A stretch of DNA of 64,000 nucleotides from Oryzibacter oryziterrae (GTDB lineage Bacteria > Pseudomonadota > Alphaproteobacteria > Rhizobiales > Pleomorphomonadaceae): the NCBI RefSeq assembly GCF_021864535.1, contig NZ_JAKJIC010000005.1, forward strand, positions 170,886 through 234,885, in the 5' to 3' direction. Under the pieces are notes generated by a model, which saw only the letters and a program-made list of their open reading frames with translations, did no database searches and was not told where the DNA came from. Position 1 is the stretch's first letter. The number at the start of each line of letters is the position of its first letter. This document shows, piece by piece, positions 27,540 to 38,978 of this stretch. The translations under genes and the position numbers were made by a program.

Positions 27540-28595
27540 ATGAGCGACGACAAGAAGCCCGGATTTTTCGGCCGCCTGTTCGGCAAGCACGACACCCCGC
27601 AAGCCGCCCCCGCGACGCCCCCGGCTGAGCCCGTCGCCGTTGAGGCAGTTCCTGCTCCCGTACCGGAACAACCGCGCCTCACCTGGTTCCAGCGCCTCAA
27701 GTCCGGCCTCGCCCGCTCGTCCGGAGCGCTCGGCTCCGGCATCGTCTCCATCTTCACCAAGCGCAAGCTCGATGCCGAGACGCTGGAAGAACTGGAAGAC
27801 GTCCTGATCCAGGCCGACCTCGGTGTCGCTGTTGCCTCGGCCATCACCGAACGCCTCGCCAAGGACCGCTTCGGCAAGGACATCACCGACGGCGAAGTGA
27901 AGGCCATCCTCGCCGAGGAAGTCGAAAAGGTCCTTGCCCCCGTCGCCGTGCCCTTCGCCTACCGTCCGGAGCAGCGCCCGCATGTAGTGCTGATGGTCGG
28001 CGTCAACGGCTCGGGCAAGACCACCACCATCGGCAAGCTGGCGCAGAAGCTGAAGGCCGAGGGCCGCTCGGTGATGCTCGCCGCCGGCGACACCTTCCGC
28101 GCCGCCGCCATCGATCAGCTGAAGGTCTGGGGCCAGCGCACCGGCACGCCCGTGATTGCCCGCGACGTCGGTGCTGATGCCGCTGGTCTCGCCTTCGACG
28201 CGCTCACCGAAGCCCGCACCGACGGCACCGATGTGCTGATGATCGACACCGCCGGGCGCCTGCAGAACAAGACCGAGCTGATGGCCGAGCTGGAAAAGGT
28301 CGTCCGCGTGCTGCGCAAGATCGACCCCACCGCGCCGCATGACGTGCTGCTGGTGCTCGACGCCACCACCGGCCAGAACGCACTCGGCCAGGTCGACATC
28401 TTCGGCAAGGTCGCCGGCGTCACCGGCCTCGTCATGACCAAGCTCGACGGCACCGCCCGCGGCGGCATCCTCGTCGCCATCGCCCGCAAGTTCGGCCTGC
28501 CCGTGCACTTCATCGGTGTCGGCGAAGGTGTCGACGACCTCGAGCCCTTCGAGGCCCGCGACTTCGCGCGCGCCATCGCCGGCCTCGACGACTGA
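27540..28595 (+). CDS. ftsY: Signal recognition particle receptor FtsY
   Basis: The membrane-associated SRP receptor GTPase. From the ATG at 27540 it has 351 residues: a short proline/alanine-rich N-terminal region, an N domain (L-E-E-L-E-D-V-L-I-Q-A-D-L-G-V), and the G domain with G-V-N-G-S-G-K-T-T-T-I-G-K-L, D-T-F-R-A-A-A, D-T-A-G-R-L and T-K-L-D-G-T-A-R-G-G. The N-terminal A region is short, as in many alphaproteobacteria. The frame is open upstream but overlaps mtaB. Confidence 0.97.
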   Translation: MSDDKKPGFFGRLFGKHDTPQAAPATPPAEPVAVEAVPAPVPEQPRLTWFQRLKSGLARSSGALGSGIVSIFTKRKLDAETLEELEDVLIQADLGVAVASAITERLAKDRFGKDITDGEVKAILAEEVEKVLAPVAVPFAYRPEQRPHVVLMVGVNGSGKTTTIGKLAQKLKAEGRSVMLAAGDTFRAAAIDQLKVWGQRTGTPVIARDVGADAAGLAFDALTEARTDGTDVLMIDTAGRLQNKTELMAELEKVVRVLRKIDPTAPHDVLLVLDATTGQNALGQVDIFGKVAGVTGLVMTKLDGTARGGILVAIARKFGLPVHFIGVGEGVDDLEPFEARDFARAIAGLDD

Positions 28596-28822
28596 GCCCG
28601 TGGCGGAGCTGGTGCCTCCGCAACGCAATCGCAATGGCTTGATCGACCGCAAGGACGTCACCTTGCAAATGAGAACAGTTCCAATCTGATGGAAAGCCGT
28701 CGGTTGGCTGTCGCGGGGGGTGAGGAAAGCACTCCTTCGCCCCGCCTGCGCTCGATACCGCATTGCGGGCGCGCCGAACTGCGGCTATCCATCCTCGGTC
28801 CGTTCTTCGCGGGATGCCCTAG

Positions 28823-29563
28823 ATGCCCTTGTTGTCGCAGATCTCAGCCCTGGCCAACCCGACGCGCTTCCTGAGCCTCGTCAAGGTGCTGGTGCCCGTT
28901 CTCACCGTGCTGACCTTGATCCTGTTCGCCGTCGGCATGGTCATGGTGGCCCGTTCGCCCGCCGACTACCAGCAAGGCGAAACCGTGCGCATCATGTATC
29001 TGCACGTGCCCGCCGCCTGGCTTGCCATGTTCACCTACGGCATCATGACCGTGGCCGCGCTCGGCACTCTGGTCTGGCGCCATCCGCTGGCTGACGTCGC
29101 AGCCAAGGCCGCCGCCCCCATCGGCGCCGCCTTCACCTTCATTTCCCTGTTCACCGGCTCGCTCTGGGGCCGCCCCATGTGGGGCACCTGGTGGGAATGG
29201 GACGCACGCCTCACCTCGGTGCTGGTGCTGTTCATCATGTATCTCGGCCTGATCGCGCTCTGGCGCACCATCGAGGATCCGGTGACTGCCGCCCGCGCCG
29301 CCGCCGTGCTGATCCTGGTCGGCTCGATCAACCTGCCGATCATCAAGTTTTCGGTCGACTGGTGGAACACGCTGCATCAGCCGGCCTCGGTCTTCCGCAT
29401 GGGCGGGCCCACCATCGATCCCTCCATGCTCTGGCCGCTTCTGATCATGGCCGTGGCCTTCACCACGCTGATGCTGACCTTGCATCTCCTGGCCATGCGC
29501 AACGAAATCCTGCGCCGACGCATTCGCGCGCTTGGCCTGATGGCCGCGGGAGATGCCCGATGA
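28823..29563 (+). CDS. ccmC: Haem exporter protein CcmC
   Basis: CcmC is an integral membrane protein of System I cytochrome c maturation that loads haem on the chaperone CcmE. The 246-residue protein has six membrane segments and the tryptophan-rich motif W-G-T-W-W-E-W-D-A-R-L-T near residues 116-127, with flanking histidines (L-H-V-P-A-A-W and the W-N-T-L-H-Q-P loop). It is followed directly by ccmD and ccmG. ccmA and ccmB, usually upstream, are missing: the 227 bases between ftsY and ccmC contain neither gene nor a visible remnant. Confidence 0.96.
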   Translation: MPLLSQISALANPTRFLSLVKVLVPVLTVLTLILFAVGMVMVARSPADYQQGETVRIMYLHVPAAWLAMFTYGIMTVAALGTLVWRHPLADVAAKAAAPIGAAFTFISLFTGSLWGRPMWGTWWEWDARLTSVLVLFIMYLGLIALWRTIEDPVTAARAAAVLILVGSINLPIIKFSVDWWNTLHQPASVFRMGGPTIDPSMLWPLLIMAVAFTTLMLTLHLLAMRNEILRRRIRALGLMAAGDAR

Positions 29564-29763
29564 TCGACACCCTCGGCCCCTATGCCGGCTTCATTCTCGC
29601 AAGCTATGCCGCAACGGCAGGCGTGGTGCTGGCGCTGATCGTCTGGATCATTGTCGACCACGCGCGCCTCAGCCGGCAGCTCAGCAGCCTGGAACAGCGC
29701 GGCATCCGCCGCCGCTCGGCCCGCAGCGCTGCCACCCTCACCGAACGGACGGACACACCGTGA
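29560..29763 (+). CDS. ccmD: Haem exporter protein CcmD
   Basis: A 67-residue single-pass membrane protein with Y-A-G-F-I-L-A-S-Y-A-A-T at the start, a hydrophobic helix, and a basic C-terminus, all typical of CcmD, which holds CcmC and CcmE together. The ATG overlaps the ccmC stop as ATGA, and the stop overlaps the ccmG start, so the three genes are coupled. Confidence 0.92.
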   Translation: MIDTLGPYAGFILASYAATAGVVLALIVWIIVDHARLSRQLSSLEQRGIRRRSARSAATLTERTDTP

Positions 29764-30347
29764 CCGATACCCAGCCGCCGCGGCGCGCTTCGCGCCTTCT
29801 GATCGCCCTGCCCGTCGTTGTCTTCGGCGCCATGGCCGTCCTGTTCTACAGCCGGCTCGGCGCCGGCGATCCCTCGGAAATCCCCTCGGTGCTGATCGGC
29901 CAGGACGTGCCAGCCTTCGACCTCAAGCCGCTCGCCGGCCTCACGGCCAACGGTGATCCCGCCCCCGGCCTCAAGTCCGATGACCTCAAGACTGGCGTCA
30001 CCCTGGTCAACGTCTTCGCCTCCTGGTGCGTGCCCTGCCGCTCCGAGCATCCGCTGCTGCTGAAGCTTGCCGAAGACAAGCGCATCCGTCTGGTCGGCAT
30101 CAATTACAAGGACACAGACGATCAGGCCCTGCGGTTCCTGAGCGCGCTCGGCAATCCCTATGCCGCCGTCGGCATCGACGCGTCGGGCCGGGTCGGCATC
30201 GACTGGGGCGTCTATGGCGTGCCGGAAACCTTCGTGGTGGCCAACGGCCGCATCGTCTACAAGCACGTGGGCCCCATCAGCGAAGACAGCCTCGCGACCG
30301 TGCTGAAACCGGAAATCGAAAAGGCACTGGCGAAACCCGCCGGCTGA
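29760..30347 (+). CDS. ccmG: Thiol:disulfide interchange protein CcmG/DsbE
   Basis: A membrane-anchored periplasmic thioredoxin that reduces apocytochrome c before haem attachment. The 195-residue protein has an N-terminal membrane anchor (about residues 12-28), then a thioredoxin fold with W-C-V-P-C (F-A-S-W-C-V-P-C-R-S-E-H-P) and the cis-proline segment G-V-P-E-T-F. It starts at GTG 29760, overlapping the ccmD stop. ccmE, ccmF and ccmH are not in this window. Confidence 0.95.
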   Translation: MTDTQPPRRASRLLIALPVVVFGAMAVLFYSRLGAGDPSEIPSVLIGQDVPAFDLKPLAGLTANGDPAPGLKSDDLKTGVTLVNVFASWCVPCRSEHPLLLKLAEDKRIRLVGINYKDTDDQALRFLSALGNPYAAVGIDASGRVGIDWGVYGVPETFVVANGRIVYKHVGPISEDSLATVLKPEIEKALAKPAG

Positions 30348-30415
30348 ACGGACAGCGGCAAAGGCATCCGCCACATGCGCCGGCGAGAGGCAATCCCCCT
30401 CGCGCGGCTGCATGA

Positions 30416-31087
30416 TCAGGCCGGATAGTCGCGGTGGCCGAAGATGGCGCTGCCGACCCGCACCAGCGTTGCCCCGTGGCGGACCGCCGTCTCGTAATCC
30501 TGCGACATGCCCATGGACCGCTCGGCAACGCCGGCGCGGCGACATAACTCATCCAGCAAGGCAAAATGCAGGGCCGGAATGTCGCCCACCGGCGGGATGC
30601 ACATCAGCCCCGCAATGGCGAGGCCATGCTCCGTGCGGCAGCGCGCGACGAAATCAACAGCCTCGCGCGGCGCAATGCCGGCCTTCTGCGGCTCTTCCCC
30701 GGTGTTGACCTGCACCAATAACTGTGGCGTCCGCCCCTGCGCCCGCATTTCGGCTGCGAGCGCGCCGGCGATCTTGTCCCGGTCGACCGTATGGATCACA
30801 TCGAACAGCGCAACGGCTTCGCGCGCCTTGTTCGATTGCAGTGGGCCGATGAGGTGAAGTTCGAGATCGGCAAACTCGGCCCGCAGCGCCGGAAACTTCT
30901 GCATCGCCTCCTGCACCCGGTTCTCGCCGAACACCCGCTGCCCCGCGGCGATCGCCTCGCGCACATCCTCCTGCGGAAAGGTCTTCGACACCGCCACGAG
31001 CCGAACGGCTTGCGCATCACGCCCCGCCTGCCGGGCGGCCTCGGCTATGTCGGCGCGAATGCGGCCGAGGGCTTCGGAAATGGTCAT
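30416..31087 (-). CDS. PLP homeostasis protein, YggS/PROSC family
   Basis: A 223-residue single-domain PLP-binding protein with the alanine racemase-like barrel but no racemase activity; it buffers pyridoxal phosphate. The PLP lysine is in L-V-A-V-S-K-T-F-P near residue 34, with F-G-E-N-R-V-Q-E-A, H-L-I-G-P-L-Q-S-N-K and the phosphate-binding S-M-G-M-S-Q-D-Y-E-T-A-V. It converges with ccmG and diverges from lolA. Confidence 0.95.
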   Translation of the reverse strand: MTISEALGRIRADIAEAARQAGRDAQAVRLVAVSKTFPQEDVREAIAAGQRVFGENRVQEAMQKFPALRAEFADLELHLIGPLQSNKAREAVALFDVIHTVDRDKIAGALAAEMRAQGRTPQLLVQVNTGEEPQKAGIAPREAVDFVARCRTEHGLAIAGLMCIPPVGDIPALHFALLDELCRRAGVAERSMGMSQDYETAVRHGATLVRVGSAIFGHRDYPA

Positions 31088-31277
31088 CGGAATCTCCGTC
31101 GTCTCTTGAGGGGCGGGCCGTCCACTGCGGGACGGGCACCGTGCCAGCGTTCTTGCGGGCAGGAGTGTCAGGCTGCCCGCGAAATTTCAAGGTCCCAACC
31201 TTGTTTCGCCATCTTCCGCTCGCTAATTCTGAATCCGCAACCGGCCGTGATTCCGGCGAAGAAGAAATGGGACGAAC

Positions 31278-31937
31278 ATGACTGGCAGCCTGGCAAACGT
31301 GATCCGTGGACTCAAGACGTCCCTCAGTGCGGCCTTGCTCGCCTCGGGCCTCTGCCTCGGCGCGCTGGCGCCGGCGGCGGCAACCCCCAATCTCTCGGCC
31401 CTCTCGCCGGCTCAGCTCAACACTGTCAAGGCGGTGAACCAGTATTTCAACGGCATCACCTCGATGGAAGGCAAGTTCCAGCAGACAGCGCCGGACGGTT
31501 CGGTCACCAACGGCTATTTCGTCATCGACCGGCCGGGCAAGATGCGCTTCCGCTACTATCCGCCGGCCAAGATCGACATCACCGTCGACGGCAAGACGGT
31601 GGCGGTCGACGACAAGGGTCTTGGCGAGCAGACGATGTATCTGCTGTCGGAAACACCGCTGCGCTTCCTGCTCGACAAGAACATCAACCTGCTGGAAGAG
31701 GCGGTGGTGCAGTCGGTGAGCGCCGACAGCGACCTCATCGTCATCACGATGCAGGACCCCGGCACTTTCGTCACCTCGCACCTGACGCTCTATTTCGACG
31801 CTCGCACCATCGAGCTGAAGCAGTGGACGGTGACTGACGATCAGGGCCTTGAGACCACAGTGGCCGTCTACGAGACCAAGATCGGCCAGCCGACCAAGCC
31901 CGAATGGTTCACCATCGACTATAACAAATATCGTTGA
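31278..31937 (+). CDS. lolA: Outer-membrane lipoprotein carrier LolA
   Basis: LolA carries lipoproteins across the periplasm. The 219-residue precursor has a signal peptide ending near A-P-A-A-A-T and the LolA core: N-Q-Y-F-N-G-I-T-S-M-E-G-K-F-Q-Q, R-P-G-K-M-R-F-R-Y, and a C-terminal W-F-T-I-D-Y-N-K-Y-R. In several relatives lolA lies beside ftsK and xthA; here it is about 20 kb from ftsK. Confidence 0.93.
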   Translation: MTGSLANVIRGLKTSLSAALLASGLCLGALAPAAATPNLSALSPAQLNTVKAVNQYFNGITSMEGKFQQTAPDGSVTNGYFVIDRPGKMRFRYYPPAKIDITVDGKTVAVDDKGLGEQTMYLLSETPLRFLLDKNINLLEEAVVQSVSADSDLIVITMQDPGTFVTSHLTLYFDARTIELKQWTVTDDQGLETTVAVYETKIGQPTKPEWFTIDYNKYR

Positions 31938-32092
31938 GACCTTGTCCCGACGGCGGTCCGGCCGCGCGGCAAGGCGGAGCCCCCTAGCAAAGGGTTGACC
32001 GCGCCGCCCGGCGCTGCATAAGGGAGATGGCCGCTCGGCACCGACTTGCAGCTTGCAGGACGCCGGAGCGCCGCAGTCAAGGATCGCACTCC

Positions 32093-32704
32093 ATGCAATT
32101 TGAAAAGGGTCCCGGCGAAACCACGACGCCGCCCGAAAATCCGGTCGTCAAGCTGATCCTGGAACTCGGTCCGCTGGCCGTCTTCTTCTTCGCCAACGCC
32201 AAGTTCGGCATCTACGTCGCCACCGGCGCCTTCATGGCCGCTGTTGCCGCCGCGCTCATTGCCAGCTGGGTGCTGACGCGGCGCCTGGCGATCATGCCGC
32301 TTGTCACCGGCGTGGTGGTGGCCGTCTTCGGCACGCTCACCATCGTGCTGCACGACGACACTTTCATCAAGCTGAAGCCCACCATCGTCAACGGCCTGTT
32401 CGGCGTGATCCTGCTCGGCGGTCTCGCCTTCGGCAAGGCGCTGCTCGGCTATGTCTTCGACAGCGCCTTCAAGCTGGACGAGACCGGCTGGCGCAAGCTG
32501 ACCTTCCGCTGGGGCCTGTTCTTCCTGTTCCTGGCCGTGCTCAACGAAGTGATCTGGCGCACCCAGACCACCGATTTCTGGGTCGCCTTCAAGGCCTGGG
32601 GCATGATGCCGATCACGCTTGTCTTCACGGTCTTCCAGCTGCCGCTGATCACCCGCCACGCCATCGAACCCATCGGCGGCAGCAAGCCGGACAAGGCGGA
32701 CTGA
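32093..32704 (+). CDS. Septation protein A (IspZ/YciB family)
   Basis: A 203-residue inner-membrane protein with five or six hydrophobic segments. The family pattern [15 protein letters not shown] near the start, P-T-I-V-N-G-L-F-G, and [17 protein letters not shown] are clear. YciB/IspZ affects septation and envelope synthesis; in E. coli it contacts division and elongation proteins. The ATG at 32093 has AAGGA upstream; the frame extends 22 codons further up without family similarity. Confidence 0.92.
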   Translation: MQFEKGPGETTTPPENPVVKLILELGPLAVFFFANAKFGIYVATGAFMAAVAAALIASWVLTRRLAIMPLVTGVVVAVFGTLTIVLHDDTFIKLKPTIVNGLFGVILLGGLAFGKALLGYVFDSAFKLDETGWRKLTFRWGLFFLFLAVLNEVIWRTQTTDFWVAFKAWGMMPITLVFTVFQLPLITRHAIEPIGGSKPDKAD

Positions 32705-32771
32705 GATTCATTCCGCTTCCGAATCGGAGGCGCCGTAGTGCCTCTCTGCCACAAGCGATCGACCAAAGGAA

Positions 32772-32803
32772 AAGGCCCCGACCGGTTCGACCGGCGGGGC
32801 CTT
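32772..32803 (-). terminator. Terminator of the parAB operon
   Basis: AAGGCCCCG pairs with CGGGGCCTT around an inner CCGGT-TCGA-ACCGG repeat; on the minus strand TTTTCCTTT follows. It lies 28 bases beyond the parB stop. On the plus strand it is followed by TCTTC and may also serve the septation protein gene, so it is probably bidirectional. Confidence 0.85.
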
Positions 32804-32830
32804 CTTCACATGATTTCGGAAGCGGAAAGG

Positions 32831-33715
<885 letters not shown>

Positions 33716-33731
33716 AGTCTGTCACCTTCCC

Positions 33732-34568
<837 letters not shown>

Positions 34569-34593
34569 GGATGCCTTCCTGCTGCTCGACGGT

Positions 34594-35268
34594 TCAGGCT
34601 GTTTTTCGGCGAAGATTGGAAATGACCGCGATCACGCTGTCGCTCTCGATCCGGCTCTCATGTTTTACCATGTCGAAGACCCAAGATTGAGTGGCTTCCT
34701 GCCATTCGGACACAAAATCTTGGCCCTTGTGGAAAACGCCGAGGGCTCCGTTGCTGAGCCAGGGCTCGGCATATCCCAGCAACTTGTCGAGCGAGGCCAG
34801 CGCCCGGGCCGAAACGGCTTCGATTCCATCGAGCGAGCCAGCCTGTCGTTGCGCAACCGATTCGATCCGGTCCGACAGAACCCGCACCGGCAGGCGGAGC
34901 TCACGGGCCACGGCCATCAGGAACGCCGCCTTGCGGCCGTTGGACTCAACGAGTGTCACCGAGGCGCCCGGCTCGTCGGCGAGGAAGGCGGCGGTCACCA
35001 GGCCCGGAAAGCCGGCACCCGAACCGAGGTCGAGCCAGCGCCGCGCTTGCGGTGCCGCAGCGAGCGCCTGCGCGCCATCGGCCACATGCCGCCGCCACAG
35101 ATCGGGCAGCGTGGACGGCGCCACCAGGTTCTTCACCGGCTGCCACTTTCGCACCAGGTCCACATAGGTTCTGAGCCGCTTCTCCACAGCCTCGGACATC
35201 GGCAGCACTGCCGAAACGATCGAGGGATCGTCGTGAAAATCAGCGTCCGCCACGGATGTTTTCCTCAC
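34594..35268 (-). CDS. rsmG: 16S rRNA (guanine-527-N7)-methyltransferase
   Basis: RsmG (GidB) methylates G527 in the 530 loop of 16S rRNA; loss gives low-level streptomycin resistance in several bacteria. The 224-residue protein has the SAM motif [22 protein letters not shown], and the substrate motif S-A-R-A-L-A-S-L. It overlaps mnmG by four bases, the usual gidA-gidB coupling. Confidence 0.96.
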   Translation of the reverse strand: MRKTSVADADFHDDPSIVSAVLPMSEAVEKRLRTYVDLVRKWQPVKNLVAPSTLPDLWRRHVADGAQALAAAPQARRWLDLGSGAGFPGLVTAAFLADEPGASVTLVESNGRKAAFLMAVARELRLPVRVLSDRIESVAQRQAGSLDGIEAVSARALASLDKLLGYAEPWLSNGALGVFHKGQDFVSEWQEATQSWVFDMVKHESRIESDSVIAVISNLRRKTA

Positions 35269-37145
35269 GATGCCACTCCCACTGCGGCCGAAGCACCGCC
35301 CTTGCGCAGATTGGCGAGCAGCAGGGTCAGAGACGCCGGCGTCACGCCATCGATGCGGCCGGCCTGACCCAGGGTCATTGGCCGCACCGACTTGAGCTTC
35401 TGGCGCACTTCATTGGAGAGACCCACCACAAGATCGTAGTCGAAATCATCGGGAATGACCCGGCTCTCGTCCCGCCGGAAGGCGGCGATGTCGGCCTCCT
35501 GGCGGTGCAGATACACCGCGTAGAGCGCCTCCGTCTCCAGCGCCTCGCTCGTTACGGCGTCGAATCGACCAAGTTCCGGCCAGATGACCGCCAAGCGCTT
35601 GAGATCGATCTCCGCATAGGCGAGGAGATCATAGGCCGAGCGCCGCACGCCATCCTGATTGAGCGCGAGACCATGAGCGGCGGCCTCCCTGGGCGACAGG
35701 GTGAGCCCCTGCGCAAGCGCACGCGCCGCCTCCAGGGTCGCCATCTTGGCACCAAATGCGGCCGCCCTGACAGTCCCCACCAGACCAAGGTCCAGGCCGA
35801 GGGCCGTCAGCCGCTGGTCGGCATTGTCGGCCCGTAGCGACAGGCGATATTCGGCGCGCGAGGTGAACATGCGATAGGGCTCACTGACGCCCTTGGTGAC
35901 GAGATCGTCGACCATCACCCCGAGATAGCCGCTGGCCCGGTCAATGATCACGCCATCGGCGCCCGACGCACGCCGGGCCGCGTTGAGACCGGCAAGCAGG
36001 CCTTGCGCCGCCGCCTCCTCATAGCCGGTGGTGCCATTGATCTGGCCGGCCAGAAACAGCCCGACCACGCGCTTGGTCTCCAGCGTCGGCAGGAGATCGC
36101 GCGGATCCACATGATCATATTCGATGGCATATCCCGGCTGGGTGATCACCGTGCGCTCAAGACCGGGAATGGAGGCGATGATGGCCGCCTGCACATCCTC
36201 CGGCAGCGAGGTGGAGATGCCATTGGGATAAACGAGCGGCGTGTCGAGACCTTCCGGCTCCAGAAAGATCTGGTGGCCGTCCCGATCGCCGAAGCGGACG
36301 ATCTTGTCTTCGATCGACGGGCAATAGCGCGGCCCCCGGCTCTCGATCTGGCCGGAATACATCGGCGAGCGGTGAATGTTGTCGCGAATGACCTGGTGTG
36401 TCGCCTCGGTGGTGCGGGTGATGTGGCAACTCACCTGCGGCTGGGAGATCGACGTGGTCAGTGTGGAGAAGGGCACGGGCTCGTCGTCACCGGGCTGCGC
36501 CTCGAGACTGGCCCAATCGATGGTGCGTCCATCAAGCCGCGGCGGCGTGCCGGTCTTGAGACGACCGAGCCGCAGCCCGGCCCGCGCCAGAGCCTTCGAC
36601 AGTCCGAGCGCCGGCGCTTCGCCCACACGACCGGCCGGCGTCTTCTTCTCGCCGAGATGGATGAGACCGGTGAGAAAGGTGCCGGTGGTGAGCACGATCG
36701 AACCGCATCCGAATCGACGTCCATCGGCCAGGGTCAAGGCAACGATGCGACCGTCACGGACCTCGAAATCATCCGCCTCGCCTTCGATCACGCTCAGTCC
36801 GGCGACGGCGCGGATCTCCTCCTGCATGGCCGCGCGATAGAGCTTGCGGTCGGCCTGGGCACGCGGACCGCGCACGGCGGGCCCCTTGCGGCGATTGAGG
36901 AGACGAAACTGGATGCCGGCCCGATCGGCCACCCGTCCCATCAGTCCATCGAGAGCATCCACCTCACGCACCAGATGGCCCTTGCCGAGGCCACCGATGG
37001 CGGGATTGCACGACATGACGCCGACGGTTTCGAAACGATGGGTCACCAGAGCGGTGCGTGCGCCGACGCGCGCTGCCGCCGCCGCCGCCTCAACGCCGGC
37101 GTGGCCGCCACCAATCACGATCACGTCGTAGTTTGCTGCGTCCAT
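35265..37145 (-). CDS. mnmG: tRNA uridine-34 5-carboxymethylaminomethyl modification enzyme MnmG (GidA)
   Basis: An FAD-dependent enzyme that with MnmE adds the carboxymethylaminomethyl group to U34 of several tRNAs. From the ATG at 37145 it has 626 residues: [16 protein letters not shown] at the start, [12 protein letters not shown] with the catalytic cysteine, [10 protein letters not shown], and [13 protein letters not shown] near residue 440. The frame continues upstream to 37247 without family similarity. Confidence 0.98.
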   Translation of the reverse strand: MDAANYDVIVIGGGHAGVEAAAAAARVGARTALVTHRFETVGVMSCNPAIGGLGKGHLVREVDALDGLMGRVADRAGIQFRLLNRRKGPAVRGPRAQADRKLYRAAMQEEIRAVAGLSVIEGEADDFEVRDGRIVALTLADGRRFGCGSIVLTTGTFLTGLIHLGEKKTPAGRVGEAPALGLSKALARAGLRLGRLKTGTPPRLDGRTIDWASLEAQPGDDEPVPFSTLTTSISQPQVSCHITRTTEATHQVIRDNIHRSPMYSGQIESRGPRYCPSIEDKIVRFGDRDGHQIFLEPEGLDTPLVYPNGISTSLPEDVQAAIIASIPGLERTVITQPGYAIEYDHVDPRDLLPTLETKRVVGLFLAGQINGTTGYEEAAAQGLLAGLNAARRASGADGVIIDRASGYLGVMVDDLVTKGVSEPYRMFTSRAEYRLSLRADNADQRLTALGLDLGLVGTVRAAAFGAKMATLEAARALAQGLTLSPREAAAHGLALNQDGVRRSAYDLLAYAEIDLKRLAVIWPELGRFDAVTSEALETEALYAVYLHRQEADIAAFRRDESRVIPDDFDYDLVVGLSNEVRQKLKSVRPMTLGQAGRIDGVTPASLTLLLANLRKGGASAAVGVAS

Positions 37146-37350
37146 GGCTCGATCAACAGGTCCAATGCTGTGCAGGAAAGGGGCCCAACGTCTCTGGCGA
37201 CAGCTGGCCGGTGGGGCACATTTAGTGCAAAGCGCCCGCATCGTCAAAGCACGACACCGCGGAAACAGTCGGTTTAACCGCGCCGGGGATCAATCCGGCA
37301 GCGTTTTGGGCCGGTGGACGGGCATCGGATCGGAAGCGAATCGTCGGACG

Positions 37351-37359
37351 TTATCCACA
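37351..37359 (+). promoter_or_regulatory. Perfect DnaA box beside parS
   Basis: TTATCCACA matches the DnaA box consensus at all nine positions. Together with the next bases it forms the small inverted repeat CCACAG-CCTGTGG. It is ten bases from parS and about 190 bases upstream of mnmG. Confidence 0.7.
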
Positions 37360-37369
37360 GCCTGTGGAG

Positions 37370-37385
37370 TGTTTCACGTGAAACA
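37370..37385. other. parS centromere site (perfect)
   Basis: TGTTTCACGTGAAACA is a 16-base perfect palindrome identical to the conserved bacterial parS sequence. It lies about 3.6 kb from parB and about 4.7 kb from the proposed oriC, the expected distance for the centromere of a primary chromosome. Confidence 0.97.
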
Positions 37386-37489
37386 CTTTGGATTTCGTGC
37401 GAGTTCGTAGGGTGGGGGCGCCGCCGGTGTGGTTCCAGAGGCGCCGTCACAAAGGCGGCCACGGACTCGTTTCGGATAGGAATCGGATC

Positions 37490-38800
37490 CTACTTACCGA
37501 TGCAGAAGCTTGAGAAGATGGATCCCAGCACGTCTTCCACATCAATGCGCCCGGTCAGCCGGCCAACTGCGTCGGTCGCCCGCCGCAGACTATCCGCAAC
37601 CACCTCCAACGGGAGCCCCCCTTTCAAGGCCGCTTGAATCGCCGTGGCCGCGTCCTCGACACAGCGCCGCTGCCGCTCGCGCGAGATCAGCGCCGTCTCT
37701 CCCCCCATGCCGTCAGAGGCCCGTTGGGCAATCACGTCGATTAGCCGAGAAATCGAAGCATCGTCCTGAACCGACACGGACAAGACGGCAGACCCGAGAT
37801 CCTCGTTACCGCCAAGGTCCGCCTTACTGCGAATGGCGATCAAGGGCACACCGAAGGCCACCACGTCCTCAGGCGCCAGCTGCCCCGTGTCCGATAGCCA
37901 GAGGATGAGATCAGCCCCGGCGCCCCGCCTGCGGCCGCGCCTGATACCCTCTGCCTCGACAACATCCATGGCCTCGCGCAAGCCGGCTGTATCCACCAGC
38001 GTCACCGGATAGCCGCCGAGATCAAGGTGGACTTCAAGAATGTCCCGTGTGGTGCCAGGCACGTCGGTGACGATTGCCACGTCGCGGCGAGTCAGCGCGT
38101 TGAGCAGGCTCGACTTGCCGGCGTTCGGCGGCCCCATCAAGGCGACCGTGAAGCCATCGCGCATGCGCTCGCCGTGCAGAGCGTCCGCGAGGATGCCTCG
38201 CATGTCGTCGAGTACCGCCCGTGCCGCCTCGAAGGCCGCAGCCGAAAGGCTGTCCGGCACATCCTCTTCGTCAGAGAAATCGAGTTCCGCCTCGACGGCT
38301 GCGCGAGCCGCAAGAAGACCTGACCTCCAGCCATCCGCCCGCCGGGCAAAGGCCCCGTTGGCGCCATTGACGGCCTGCCGGCGCTGGCCCTCGGTCTCGG
38401 CGGCGATCAGGTCGCCCAGCGCCTCGACCGCTGTCAGGTCCATCTTGCCATTCTCGAAGGCGCGTCGCGTGAATTCTCCCGGCTCGGCAACACGCACCCC
38501 GTCGAGAGCACCGAGCGCCTTGACGCAGGCGGCGACGACGGCGCGTCCACCGTGCAGCTGAAACTCCGCAGAATCCTCACCAGTGAAGCTCCCGGGTCCA
38601 GGCAGAAACAGCACCAGACCACGATCGATCACCTGTCCATCGCGAGGATCGCGCAAACTGCGCAATGCCGCCACCCGCGCCGACGGCACGGACCCTGTCA
38701 TCATTTCGACCACGAATCGAGTCCGTGGGCCGCTGAGGCGAACGACAGCGACGGCGGCTGGCGGATGACCTGAGGAAAGGGCGAAGATCGTATCGCTCAC
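37490..38800 (-). CDS. mnmE: tRNA modification GTPase MnmE (TrmE)
   Basis: MnmE partners MnmG in U34 modification. The 436-residue protein has the N-terminal folate-binding domain (D-T-I-F-A-L-S-S-G, H-G-G-R-A-V-V-A), an inserted G domain (G-P-P-N-A-G-K-S-S-L-L-N-A-L, D-V-P-G-T-T-R-D and D-T-A-G-L-R) and the C-terminal C-I-G-K with the catalytic cysteine. N-K-x-D is replaced by S-K-A-D, and the protein ends exactly at C-I-G-K as expected. Confidence 0.97.
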   Translation of the reverse strand: MSDTIFALSSGHPPAAVAVVRLSGPRTRFVVEMMTGSVPSARVAALRSLRDPRDGQVIDRGLVLFLPGPGSFTGEDSAEFQLHGGRAVVAACVKALGALDGVRVAEPGEFTRRAFENGKMDLTAVEALGDLIAAETEGQRRQAVNGANGAFARRADGWRSGLLAARAAVEAELDFSDEEDVPDSLSAAAFEAARAVLDDMRGILADALHGERMRDGFTVALMGPPNAGKSSLLNALTRRDVAIVTDVPGTTRDILEVHLDLGGYPVTLVDTAGLREAMDVVEAEGIRRGRRRGAGADLILWLSDTGQLAPEDVVAFGVPLIAIRSKADLGGNEDLGSAVLSVSVQDDASISRLIDVIAQRASDGMGGETALISRERQRRCVEDAATAIQAALKGGLPLEVVADSLRRATDAVGRLTGRIDVEDVLGSIFSSFCIGK

Positions 38801-38922
38801 GACTCGATTAATCCGAACTGGTAAGGGTCAAGATGAGAGGTTGGGCCAGCGGGGTACGAAAGCAAGCGGATATCTATGTGCGCTGGCCCTGCCCTTCCGC
38901 GCGGCGCAAGGCCTCAAAAGCG

Positions 38923-38945
38923 AAATGGCCCACGCGGGGCCATTT
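38923..38945 (-). terminator. Terminator of rho
   Basis: AAATGGCCC pairs with GGGCCATTT around a short GC-rich loop; on the minus strand CGCTTTTG follows. It lies about 75 bases after the rho stop and separates rho from mnmE. Confidence 0.75.
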
Positions 38946-38978
38946 CATTTCGTTTCTGAATCGACTCGCGAACCGAAA

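Larger units (their letters stand above)
37146..37489. other. mnmG-mnmE intergenic region with parS and a DnaA box
   Basis: This 344-base gap holds no gene. It contains a perfect DnaA box (37351-37359) and, ten bases further, a perfect parS palindrome (37370-37385). The GC content drops in the middle. Since mnmE and mnmG both read leftward, it must also carry the mnmG promoter, which I cannot place with confidence. Confidence 0.7.

Noticed and set aside
28689..28874. Short open frame between ftsY and ccmC
   Set aside because: No ribosome-binding site, runs into ccmC in another frame, and no resemblance to ccmB or any known small protein.
37271..37280. Additional CtrA half-site (TTTAACC) near mnmG
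   Set aside because: Only one half of the motif is present; single TTAAC sequences occur by chance.
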